Assembly (NCBI GenBank): GCA_030674915.1
Contig: JASXSV010000016.1
Coordinates: forward strand, 1-64,000
Direction of reading: 5' to 3'
DNA from: Candidatus Endonucleibacter bathymodioli
Lineage (GTDB): Bacteria > Pseudomonadota > Gammaproteobacteria > Pseudomonadales > Endozoicomonadaceae
DNA length: 64,000 nt
The translations under genes and the position numbers were made by a program. How positions within the stretch are numbered: the stretch's first letter is position 1; every line of letters begins with the position of its first letter. Positions 16,256 to 25,020 of the stretch are shown here, in pieces. The notes beneath the pieces were generated by a model that was not told the DNA's origin, made no database searches, and saw only the letters and a list, made by a program, of their open reading frames with translations.

Positions 16256-17707
16256 ATGACCATAACCTCTAGATTTCATCATTTATTTTGGGCAGCCATG
16301 GTAATCATGTCCTTTAGCTATGGTACACTTGGATGGACTAAAGATCGGCATAATGGTACTGATCCCGCCTTTGTCGCTCAGGATAAGGATGTTGCGGAAG
16401 AGAAAGCCGATGAACAAGAAAAAGGACGATTACCTCTTGAGGAACTAAGAATATTTGCTGAGGTAATGCAAAGGATAAAATCAGCTTATGTTGAAGAGGT
16501 TGATGACAAGACTCTTCTGGAATCGGCGATCAAGGGCATGCTGAGTGATCTTGACCCTCACTCAGCCTATCTCCAGCCTAAGGACTTTAAAAAACTGGGA
16601 GACAGTACTTCTGGGAAGTTTGGAGGGCTTGGTATGGAGGTTAGTATGGAAGATGGCTATGTGAAAGTAGTATCTCCAATTGATGACACCCCAGCACATA
16701 AAGCTGGCATTCAAGCAGGTGATCTGATTATCAAACTTGATGATTCCTCCGTAAAGGGTTTCACTCTATCTCAGGCGGTGGAAAAAATGCGGGGGAAAGC
16801 CGGAGAAGTCATCAAGCTGACTATTGTGAGAGATGGCTCGCCTCAACCGTTCGAGCTAAGCATCAAGCGTGATATCATTAAGGTTCTTAGCGTTAAAACG
16901 GCAACCCTTGAAGACGGTTATGGTTATATACGCATCAGTCAGTTTCAAACTAATACAGACAAGGAGCTACAAAAAGAACTAAAAAAGCTTCAGCAGCAAC
17001 AAAAAACCAATACTTTGAAAGGTATTATTCTAGACTTGAGAAATAACCCAGGAGGAGTCCTCCAATCAGCTGTTGGAGTTGTGGACACTTTTCTTAAGGA
17101 CGGACTTATTGTTTATACTAAAGGGCGCTTTGCCAACTCTGAATTTCGTTTTCATGCTACTAACAATGATCCATCTGGAGGAGCTCCATTAGTCGTGCTA
17201 ATTAACAATGGCTCTGCATCTGCTTCAGAAATTGTGGCCGGCGCATTACAAGATAATCATCGAGCGCTGTTATTGGGGGATACTTCTTTTGGTAAAGGTT
17301 CTGTTCAGACTGTTTTGCCGCTGAGTATTGATTCTGAGCGAGGGCTAAAGTTAACAACTGCCCTGTATTACACTCCTAGCGGCCGTTCAATTCAAGCAGA
17401 AGGTATTAAGCCGGATATCGATATGCCACAGGCAAAGATCACTCCCCTGAAAGAAGAATTCATATTGAAGGAGGCAGATCTTAATGGACACTTAGTTAAC
17501 GGTAATGACGCGAAGAAAAGCTCTCAGAAACAAGTATCTGAAAAACGATTATCAGCAGATGATAGTAAAGATAAGTCTGAAAAACTACTTGGACAAGACT
17601 ACCAACTTAGTCAAGCTCTGAATATTTTAAAAGGGATGTATTTGCAGCAATCACCCGGGAAAGGAGAAAATAGCGCTGAAGCCCCTAGCACAGTATCAAG
17701 CAAGTAA
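16256..17707 (+). CDS. ctpA: Carboxy-terminal processing protease, S41 family
   Basis: A 483-residue periplasmic serine protease. I chose the ATG at 16256 because AAGGAG lies 7 bases upstream and a signal peptide follows (FHHLFWAAMVIMSFSYGTLG); the frame is open back to 16124, overlapping the end of envC. After an N-terminal helical region comes a PDZ domain (YVKVVSPIDDTPAHKAGIQA). The S41 catalytic domain has LRNNPGGVLQSAVGVVD, the nucleophile serine in NNGSASASEIVAGALQDN and the lysine in TSFGKGSVQTVLPL. In Pseudomonas CtpA trims cell-wall hydrolases. Co-transcription with envC is likely. Confidence 0.94.
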   Translation: MTITSRFHHLFWAAMVIMSFSYGTLGWTKDRHNGTDPAFVAQDKDVAEEKADEQEKGRLPLEELRIFAEVMQRIKSAYVEEVDDKTLLESAIKGMLSDLDPHSAYLQPKDFKKLGDSTSGKFGGLGMEVSMEDGYVKVVSPIDDTPAHKAGIQAGDLIIKLDDSSVKGFTLSQAVEKMRGKAGEVIKLTIVRDGSPQPFELSIKRDIIKVLSVKTATLEDGYGYIRISQFQTNTDKELQKELKKLQQQQKTNTLKGIILDLRNNPGGVLQSAVGVVDTFLKDGLIVYTKGRFANSEFRFHATNNDPSGGAPLVVLINNGSASASEIVAGALQDNHRALLLGDTSFGKGSVQTVLPLSIDSERGLKLTTALYYTPSGRSIQAEGIKPDIDMPQAKITPLKEEFILKEADLNGHLVNGNDAKKSSQKQVSEKRLSADDSKDKSEKLLGQDYQLSQALNILKGMYLQQSPGKGENSAEAPSTVSSK

Positions 17708-17715
17708 TTGTCACC

Positions 17716-17726
17716 GGGGGGGGGGG
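17716..17726. repeat. G11 homopolymer after ctpA
   Basis: Eleven consecutive G residues lie 8 bases after the ctpA stop. They are non-coding, prone to slippage, and could also be a sequencing weak spot. Confidence 0.9.
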
Positions 17727-17760
17727 AGGCATTGCTGAAACTATCACATCCCTATTATCC

Positions 17761-17865
17761 TTTATGGCGTTAGATTGTTGACTGCTCTCACTCCCAACTA
17801 CCTACTACTCGCAGGCTTATGAAACTTAGCTAGTTTGTAGCCTGATGACACCTTCAAGGGAAGAG
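17761..17865 (+). repeat. Dispersed inverted-end repeat, copy 8
   Basis: TTTATGGCGTTAGATTGTTG, the internal CTCTCACTCCCAACTACC and CTACTACTCGCAGGCTTATG blocks, and CTGATGACACCTTCAAGGG at the right end mark a member whose left end has decayed. It lies between ctpA and parE. Confidence 0.75.
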
Positions 17866-18006
17866 GTAAGTCACAAGAAAGCCTTAATTGCATAGTAATC
17901 TAGGCTTTGTCCTCTTGCATACTATCTACATATTCAATTATTTTTAGTATACTCCTGATAAAAACCCCAGTGTCTTTATCACCTTTTGTTTGGCATTAGA
18001 GAGTCT

Positions 18007-19896
18007 ATGCGTAATAACTATACAGCAGATGCCATAGAGGTGCTGAGTGGTCTAGACCCGGTTCGTAAGCGGCCGGGCATGTACACTGACACCACTAGAC
18101 CTAATCATCTGGCTCAAGAAATTATCGACAACAGCGTTGACGAAGCGTTAGCAGGTCACGCCAATCATATCAAAGTGATATTGCATAAAGATAACTCTTT
18201 GGAGGTATCTGATAATGGGCGTGGCATGCCAATAGATACTCACCCTGAACACGGTATATCAGGCGTGGAGTTGATTATGACTAGACTTCATGCTGGCGCT
18301 AAATTCTCCAACAAAAACTACCAATTTTCTGGTGGTTTGCACGGTGTTGGTATTTCTGTAGTCAATGCTCTGTCTTCACGGCTAAACGTAGTGATAAAGC
18401 GTGACGGTAAAGTATTGGGTATGAGCTTTGCGGATGGATTTAAAGACACCGAGCTAGAACAAACTGACATCTGTGGTAAGCGCAGCACTGGTACAACTGT
18501 ACACTTCTGGCCAGATGCCAAATATTTTGACTCTGCTAAATTCTCTATTCTACGGCTTACCCATGTGCTTAAAGCTAAAGCTGTTTTATGCCCAGGCCTT
18601 AGGGTGGAGTTTGAAGATCTTCATACTGGTGAAATCAGCGAATGGTATTATGAAGATGGTCTTTGCGACTACCTGAGAATGGCTACCTGCGAGAGTATGA
18701 CCATACCAGCTGAACCATTTTCTGCCTCTTTTGCCAGCGATAAAGCTGGTGTGGACTGGGCCGTACAGTGGTTGCCTGAAGGAGGAGACCTGCTTACCGA
18801 AAGCTACGTTAATTTAATTCCTACTCCTCTTGGAGGTACTCACGTCAATGGGCTGCGCACTGGCTTACTGGATGCCATCAAGGAGTTCTGTGAATTCAGA
18901 AATCTGTTACCTAGAGGAGTAAAACTGAGCCCTGATGATCTCTGGGACAAGTGCGCCTATGTGCTATCAACTAAACTTGCTGATCCTCAGTTTTCCGGCC
19001 AAACAAAAGAAAGGCTATCATCTCGTGAGTGTGCATCTTTTGTCTCTGGCGTTGCCAAAGACTCCTTTAGTCTCTGGCTAAACCAGCATACTACAGATGG
19101 CGAGGTACTAGCTGAGTTTTGCATCAGTAATGCACAAATTCGTATGCGTAAAGCAAAAAAAGTCTCTCGGAAAAAAATTACTCAAGGCCCGGCACTACCT
19201 GGGAAGTTGGCAGACTGCTCAAGTCAGGATGTAACCAGAACTGAACTGTTTTTGGTGGAAGGAGACTCTGCCGGAGGCTCTGCTAAACAAGCTCGGGACC
19301 GTGAATATCAAGCGGTTATGCCCCTGCGAGGTAAGATTCTAAATACATGGGAGATAGACTCTAGTGAAGTTCTTGCCTCGCAGGAAATACACGATATCTC
19401 CGTAGCCCTGGGTATTGATCCTGGATTAGACAATCTAGAAGGTCTTCGTTACGGCAAGCTTTGTATCCTAGCTGATGCGGATTCAGACGGCTTGCACATA
19501 GCTGCTTTGCTCTGTGCTTTGTTTGTACAGCACTTTAGGCGGCTGGTAGAAAACGGTCATCTCTATGTTGCTATGCCACCACTGTACCGAATTGATGTGG
19601 CAAAAGAAGTTTTTTACGCTCTTGATGAATCTGAAAAACAAGGCGTTTTGGAGCGTATAAAGGCAGAAAAGAAAAAAGGAAAAATCAACATTCAGCGATT
19701 TAAGGGGTTGGGTGAGATGAATCCTCTGCAACTACGAGAAACCACCATGTCAGCAGATACACGGCGTTTAGTTCAGCTTACCATCGGCGATATTGAAGAG
19801 ACCCTTCAAAGTATGGATATGCTATTGAACAAGAAGAGATCTTCTGACCGAAAGGCGTGGCTGGAGTCTAGGGGGGACTTGGTGGATATTCCCTGA
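18007..19896 (+). CDS. parE: DNA topoisomerase IV subunit B
   Basis: A 629-residue protein, one shorter than E. coli ParE. I start at the ATG 18007 (MRNNYTADAIEVLSGLDPVR). ParE is the ATPase subunit that with ParC decatenates daughter chromosomes. Seen: the GHKL ATP site IIDNSVDEALAGHA and VSDNGRGMPIDTHPEHG, the loop GGLHGVGISVVNALS, and the TOPRIM motifs FLVEGDSAGGSAKQARDREY and LADADSDGLHIAALL. It ends MDMLLNKKRSSDRKAWLESR as in ParE. No parC is present; the downstream gene faces the other way. Confidence 0.97.
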   Translation: MRNNYTADAIEVLSGLDPVRKRPGMYTDTTRPNHLAQEIIDNSVDEALAGHANHIKVILHKDNSLEVSDNGRGMPIDTHPEHGISGVELIMTRLHAGAKFSNKNYQFSGGLHGVGISVVNALSSRLNVVIKRDGKVLGMSFADGFKDTELEQTDICGKRSTGTTVHFWPDAKYFDSAKFSILRLTHVLKAKAVLCPGLRVEFEDLHTGEISEWYYEDGLCDYLRMATCESMTIPAEPFSASFASDKAGVDWAVQWLPEGGDLLTESYVNLIPTPLGGTHVNGLRTGLLDAIKEFCEFRNLLPRGVKLSPDDLWDKCAYVLSTKLADPQFSGQTKERLSSRECASFVSGVAKDSFSLWLNQHTTDGEVLAEFCISNAQIRMRKAKKVSRKKITQGPALPGKLADCSSQDVTRTELFLVEGDSAGGSAKQARDREYQAVMPLRGKILNTWEIDSSEVLASQEIHDISVALGIDPGLDNLEGLRYGKLCILADADSDGLHIAALLCALFVQHFRRLVENGHLYVAMPPLYRIDVAKEVFYALDESEKQGVLERIKAEKKKGKINIQRFKGLGEMNPLQLRETTMSADTRRLVQLTIGDIEETLQSMDMLLNKKRSSDRKAWLESRGDLVDIP

Positions 19897-20110
19897 GATT
19901 AGATTGGAGTTGTGGATTGGGATGATGGATAGTATCCACAAGCTGAAAGGTTTTCACGACAAATTGGTGATTCTCGGCGTGTGGTGAGCATTGTGGAAAT
20001 ATTGGTGTAAATCATCAGCTTTTGTGGGATAATCTGTCTCGTACTACTTAAAGTACAGTGGTGTTATCTGTGTTCTTTTGTCACTTTATTGCTCACTAGA
20101 TATCTAATTA

Positions 20111-20377
20111 TTAGAAAATAGCAGCAGTAATGGCTGTAGCTCCACCAAGAACCACCCCCAAAATGTTGCATGCAAAAATTGGCCAGTCTTTCTTTTCCTT
20201 AACCACAACATAACATGTCCATGCAATACAATTTATCATGGTTGCTACCGGTAAAATAATTGAACCAGTATTGCCGTCTATATTTAATCTTATCTGATCA
20301 ATGTACGAAGAGAACATAATAATGGCAGTAAGCGATGCAAACCAGCCAATATGATTAACCGTTCTTTCTTTTAGCAC
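20111..20377 (-). CDS. SemiSWEET-like sugar transporter
   Basis: An 88-residue membrane protein with three predicted helices, the size of bacterial SemiSWEETs, which dimerise to make a sugar pore. Seen: IGWFASLTAIIMFSSYIDQI in helix 1, the polar-proline segment GSIILPVATMINCIAWTCYV in helix 2, and DWPIFACNILGVVLGGATAI in helix 3 (N-x-x-G as in the family). The start is a GTG at 20377 with GGAG about 10 bases upstream. It stands alone. The transported sugar is unknown. Confidence 0.83.
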   Translation of the reverse strand: MLKERTVNHIGWFASLTAIIMFSSYIDQIRLNIDGNTGSIILPVATMINCIAWTCYVVVKEKKDWPIFACNILGVVLGGATAITAAIF

Positions 20378-20714
20378 TTGTCGAATACTCCATAAAATTT
20401 AATTTTACGAGCAGACTTATTTTGTACTGCCCTACCTGTCTCGACTGTTTGTTCAGACGAGATGCTGTTTTTTGGTATTTTTCTTTATTGGTTTTAGAGT
20501 GTCAAGAACAGCGTTACTTATATGCTTTGTATATATTTTATCCCGAACTAAATTGCTTTGTCTGTATCTTTTAGTACTGCATAAACATGCAATAATAAAC
20601 TGCGAAATAATGCCTGAAAGCGCTAAATCTATTATTATTCAGAAGCTAATAGGTATTTAGCTTCTAGATTTTTGGTATCATTCATGAAGATAAGATCACT
20701 TCTTGAAACCTCAG

Positions 20715-20960
20715 TAGAACCAACTATTTTAACTGCCGTCATTTTTAAGACTTAGATTTTCTTTTTTTAGGTAGTCATTCAGCTGTTGATTGATGCTGGC
20801 TTCACTGTTTCTCAAAGCCTTAGCCGAAGATGATATAGACCAACCTTCCGACGCCAGCATTGTTACCTTAATGCGGTCACACTACCAAGCATTACGGTAT
20901 TTCTTATGACGTGATTCTAAGCCTGTTTTTTTGCCGTGAGATGAGAGTCACTTGTGGCAT
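20715..20960 (-). pseudogene. Decayed IS630-family transposase fragment
   Basis: On the minus strand, in broken frames: CDRIKVTMLASEGWSISSSA, then KALRNSEASINQQLNDYLKK, the helix-turn-helix region of an IS630 transposase. It corresponds to the plus-strand remnants at 3031 and 42262 (all share the GCTGGCGTCGGAAGGTTGG-like stretch). A stop interrupts the start region. The stretch 20400-20710 before it and 20961-21540 after it show no supportable gene. Confidence 0.7.
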
Positions 20961-21540
20961 ACGCAAAGAGTGGAGAAAAACAATTTCAAAATCCAGCATC
21001 TCCAATGGTAACGAGTATATGTGGATGATGAACCAACATCACCTAAAGAATGCTTCCATATTAGCGCACTTGTTTCTATTTGTAACGCACGTACCCCAAC
21101 TTACCCATATATTTAGGGGTTTTTCCTCTCTTAATGTCTGACATGTGTTGCCATCTGGCGCCTGGATACTTATGGCACGGAGTATGCATTATATTAAGTG
21201 CAACCACGCAATGAACTCTATGGACGGAGTGCAACAGGGAAGTAAAAAACAAAAAAAAGGAAAAGGAAGTGCTTGCTTCAGCTTTATGGATAACGTCCTG
21301 CAAGGATGCATGGATAACAAAAACAAGAAAGACGATCTTTGGACAAGATCCTATCCATAAAAAATGCACGGATGCTTAACTTACAACACGGATGATGCAA
21401 CCAGGGATATCTAGAAGGAACTAGACAGAACTGGAGTAAACGAAAAAGCCCTCTACTCAGTTGACCTGAAGTGTTTTTTTTGTTTAATGGATTACATTTG
21501 GTTCGCCATGCCCTTTCTTGTGCGACTGTAAATCCCACTG

Positions 21541-22195
21541 TGAGACCTCAGCATAACTCAAGAAAGTCGATCATATTCTGGCAACATATAGACCCGCAAG
21601 AATCCTTTACAACACAACTCAAACTCTTCATGCCAACTACTGACCTATATCCGTTACCATTGAAGGTGTGAGTACAAAGACCTGCTGATCCGTAAATTGT
21701 GCCACCTTGAACTCGGTGGAAAAACTCCATAAATCTCCATCTTGAGATGGTTCCGAGCACTACTGATCGAGTAGTCTCTGTGGGATCTATTATCAGAGGA
21801 GATTAATCGTCATCTGTAAGTCAAAAACATCATCAAGAGTGAAAGTCGCATTAATATCATTGATGCAACACTGATAGATGAGGCTCAATCAGGTTCTGGC
21901 AACGACAAAGACGAAAATCCGACAAAAGATCCTGAAGCTGGTTGACTTGCTAGAACTGGGTGCATGGGCCTGGCCAAAAATGAAACGTTTATGGGCTGGC
22001 CGCTATTGCCACAAACATCCGCAAAGGCACCAGGCTTTTAGTATTCTGTAATGTCTAGAAATCACGTGATACAGGGATAGGTGCGTTAAAAATCAGCTCT
22101 AAGCACTAGAAACAGTGCATCAAACCAATAACTGAGTGTTAAATGCACTGATAAACTACGTGATGGCTTACAAAGTGAGGGAGGTTAGATTCACG
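21541..22195 (+). pseudogene. Decayed IS5-family transposase
   Basis: Begins TGAGACCTCAGCATAACTCA and runs parallel to the copy at 14282, including TTACCATTGAAGGTGTGAG at 21656, the left end of the dispersed repeat. Then come LLIRKLCHLELGG, INIIDATLIDEAQSGSGNDK, DENPTKDPEAG and GLAKNETFMGW, all typical IS5-family transposase segments. The middle of the gene, including catalytic residues, is deleted. The end (CAGTGCATCAAACC ... GATGGCTTACAAAGTGAG) matches the remnants at 1-140 and 41050-41110. Confidence 0.78.
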
Positions 22196-22225
22196 CAGCT
22201 AATGGCATTAGCCATACTGAGGTAT

Positions 22226-22567
22226 CTATGTATCACGAGAACCTGGTCCATAGGAGTTTCTATCATGACTCCCTTGAATAAGAAATATCAGCAATATAAT
22301 TAGTCCTAAGAGCGGGATAAGTGCAATTAATTGCCACCAACCAGTTCGCCCAGTATCATGAAGTCGTCTAGCAGTCATGCTAATAGCGGGAAGAAATATT
22401 GCTACCTGAAACATAAGGCTAAAAGAGCCTGTTCCTACCGAATAATCGATACTCTCAAGGATAAGACCAAGGAGAAAAGAGAAAAACATAAATATCCAGT
22501 ATTCTTTTCTCGGTGTGCGACTTGAAAAGTCTGTACACTTTTTAAATCCATATAAAAAGTATTTCAT
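22226..22567 (-). CDS. DUF805 membrane protein
   Basis: A 113-residue protein with three or four membrane helices (WIFMFFSFLLGLILESI, then FQVAIFLPAISMTARRL, then WWQLIALIPLLGLIILLIFL). The family signatures SRTPRKEYW, RRLHDTGRTGWW and the C-terminal NSYGPGS are all present, so assignment to DUF805 (YhaH-like) is firm while the function is unknown. AGAGGA lies 7-9 bases before the ATG. It sits between IS5 debris and a MITE. Confidence 0.9.
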   Translation of the reverse strand: MKYFLYGFKKCTDFSSRTPRKEYWIFMFFSFLLGLILESIDYSVGTGSFSLMFQVAIFLPAISMTARRLHDTGRTGWWQLIALIPLLGLIILLIFLIQGSHDRNSYGPGSRDT

Positions 22568-22590
22568 TCCATTTCCTCTTATATTTATAT

Positions 22591-22731
22591 TGAGACCTTT
22601 GCACGATTGTTCTTTTGCCAGCTGGCTTCTTTAAAAACGCACTAAATAGATCATTTACAAGCATAAATCATCTATTTTAGTGCGTGTATTCCTCACCAAT
22701 TAACAAAATTACGGCTCGTGCAAAGGTCTCA
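22591..22731. mobile_element. 141-bp MITE with 16-bp inverted ends
   Basis: TGAGACCTTTGCACGA at 22591-22606 and its exact complement TCGTGCAAAGGTCTCA at 22716-22731 bound the element, and TAT flanks both sides. Inside, CGCACTAAATAGAT and ATCTATTTTAGTGCG form a second nested inverted repeat. There is no coding capacity. The ends match the IS5-type end at 37-52, so it is probably mobilised by that IS5 subgroup. Confidence 0.9.
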
Positions 22732-22737
22732 TATTAT

Positions 22738-23512
22738 TAAATACTTACTTATTTATTATGAACACATAAACTATACCATTACAAGCTATAATCAATGCTG
22801 TCTAGCACAACAGGTAATCCACAATTCCAGCTGACTATACCCCTGCCGAATAAATAGATGATTTAACTGGCTGTTTTCTTACCAGAGGATATTTGCAAAG
22901 AGAGCGATAAGGAGTTTACTGCAAATGAATAACTACCGATTTACTACATGGTAAAAGCAGCCTCAGTCAAAATAAAGAGGCCAATCGGATGAGTAGAAAT
23001 ACCCCGACAATAAGCAGGCAACTCACAGTTCACGGTAGACTAACTTCCGTCTATAATTTTTACTACCTCGTTTTGTGTGCAATCTCTTTTCTTTAGGATG
23101 GAAGTCTGGCATTGTTGCGAGAAGGTCAGTTATTGGTAATACTCGTTACCATGAAGGTGTGAATAGGCTACAAACGAGCCAAGATCCATAAGCCAAGCTT
23201 GCAACTGCGACTAATAGTAAAAGTTATAGTGCTGTTTGAGCTGTGGGAGAGCAATCTGTAGTTTAATATCTTCAGGGGAAATGGCATAAGAGGTGTTCTC
23301 TATTTGTACTCAACACACTTAGAGATGACTGTATTTCTGTCACGCTAGGTGTATACCGTTACTTTTTTTAATTTACCAGTTCCCATGGATACAGTTAGTA
23401 GATGACAAACGAGCTAAGCCCAGTCGGCCTGCAAATAGTAGATGACTGGGTGAGTGAGAGTGATCAATAACCTAATACCTTCCACGGTAATGAGTAGAGT
23501 AAGGCTAAAATA
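22738..23512. other. Gene-poor stretch with dispersed repeat fragments
   Basis: A partial dispersed repeat at about 23143-23200 starts CGTTACCATGAAGGTGTGAA. An inverted copy at about 23385-23500 carries GATGACTGGGTGAGTGAGAG and ends TACCTTCCACGGTAATGAG, 15-30 bases before the MFS gene. I see no coding region in the rest. Confidence 0.5.
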
Positions 23513-24742
23513 ATGCGACGTTTTATTACTCCTTTGCTTGGTTTGTTTATTTTTTCATTGGCAAGTGGTTATTTAATGACGCTGGTTTCACTACGCATGA
23601 ATAACAATCATTCTGATGACATTCTTTCAGGTTATATGGGAGCTGTATATTATCTAGGTTTGCTAGCAGGATCATTTAGATCAGACCGGACAGTGGTTAG
23701 AATTAACCATATTCGTTCTTTTTCTGCTTTTATCGCATTGTTATGCTCGTCTGTGCTGAGCCTTGCTGTGTTTAACTCCACGGGTTCATGGTTGCTTCTC
23801 AGGTTTATTAATGGTGTTGCTGTAGCAGGTATTTTTGTTGTAATAGAGTCATGGCTGTTGTGTGAAAGCAACCAATCAAATCGCGGGCGTATCTTATCCT
23901 ATTACATGGTATCCCTGTACGGTGCGAATGCTCTAGGGCAAGTATTTGTTGAGATTATTGATACGGCCAGCCTAATGCCATTTGTTTTGCTTGGTATCCT
24001 TTTTTCTCTATCAATATTGCCGATTGCGTTGACGAAAATACCATCCCCAGAAATAAACTCAGTATCAGATTTAAATATTATTGCATTATTTAAATTGACC
24101 CCTTCAGGTTTGGTGGGTTGTCTGGCAGGAGGTATGATGCTGGGAGCATTGTATTCTTTGCTACCCATATATTTATCAGAGATGGTGGGACGTGTTTACA
24201 CGGTCGGAGCCTTGTTAGGCACGGTCATGACAGGCGGTATGCTACTGCAGTATCCAGTCGGACGATGGTCTGATTATATTGACCGTCGCAAGGTACTGAT
24301 TGTGGTTTGTCTTGTGGGTTGTTTATGTTGTTTGGCTTACGTCCAGTTTAGCAGCGAACATTGGCTACACCCTGTATTATTATTCCTGATTGGGGGTGCC
24401 ACATTTACACTTTATCCTTTGGCTATTAGTCATGGTTGTGATCATATGCAACCTGAAGATATTGTTGCCGGAACCCAGGGGCTGCTGCTGAGTTACAGTT
24501 TGGGCGCATGTATTGGGCCAGTTTTTGCTGGATATTTCATGCATAACATCGAAGAAGGTTTAATGATTTATTTTGCCATTGTTATGGCTTCTATAGCCTT
24601 ATTTTTCCTGATTCGTCTTCCTTATCGTCCGGCAATTTATTCCAACAAGGATCAGAAATTTATTCCCATGCCCAGAACAACACCAGTAACAGCTGAGCTT
24701 GATCCTCGGAGTGACACAGAAGACATTCAACCCAAATTATGA
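23513..24742 (+). CDS. Major facilitator transporter, YcaD-like
   Basis: A 409-residue inner-membrane protein with about 12 helices. Seen: the first helix FITPLLGLFIFSLASGYLM, the mid-protein GRILSYYMVSLYGANALGQ, and the loop motif YPVGRWSDYIDRRKVLIVV, which is the MFS D-x-x-D/R-R-K signature between helices 8 and 9. SHGCDHMQPEDIVAGTQGLL and SLGACIGPVFAGYFM are characteristic of the YcaD-like group. The substrate is unknown. TAAGG lies about 10 bases upstream of the ATG. The hydrophilic tail (residues 375-409) is longer than strictly needed. Confidence 0.88.
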   Translation: MRRFITPLLGLFIFSLASGYLMTLVSLRMNNNHSDDILSGYMGAVYYLGLLAGSFRSDRTVVRINHIRSFSAFIALLCSSVLSLAVFNSTGSWLLLRFINGVAVAGIFVVIESWLLCESNQSNRGRILSYYMVSLYGANALGQVFVEIIDTASLMPFVLLGILFSLSILPIALTKIPSPEINSVSDLNIIALFKLTPSGLVGCLAGGMMLGALYSLLPIYLSEMVGRVYTVGALLGTVMTGGMLLQYPVGRWSDYIDRRKVLIVVCLVGCLCCLAYVQFSSEHWLHPVLLFLIGGATFTLYPLAISHGCDHMQPEDIVAGTQGLLLSYSLGACIGPVFAGYFMHNIEEGLMIYFAIVMASIALFFLIRLPYRPAIYSNKDQKFIPMPRTTPVTAELDPRSDTEDIQPKL

Positions 24743-24767
24743 GCAGTGGAGCTGGTTTATTTCAAAA

Positions 24768-24860
24768 GTATGAAACCTCAGCAGAACTCAACAAAGTAGA
24801 TCATATTCTAGTAAAATATCGCATGCGTAAATCCTTTATATGTGATATGTAGTGGAGTTC
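24768..24860 (+). mobile_element. IS5-family left-end fragment
   Basis: ATGAAACCTCAGCAGAACTC and ATCATATTCTAGTAAAATAT match the left arms of the IS5 copies at 14282 and 21541, and then the similarity stops. The rest of the gap, 24861-25020, shows no gene. Confidence 0.6.
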
Positions 24861-25020
24861 CTCACATCTTTTTTGAGCCAGATTCTGGAGGAATATCCCT
24901 ACATATTAAATACAATTATTCTGACGATGCTACGGAAATAAAAGCCGGCCGGATCATAATTTTATGGAGTTGAGTAAAGATCACGGCATCGGACAGAAAT
25001 ACTTGACGAAATATCATATA

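Noticed and set aside
21145..21540. Overlapping short frames on both strands (71-97 codons)
   Set aside because: No recognisable domain; the Lys-rich and Ser-rich compositions mirror each other, and the stretch is flanked by transposon debris.
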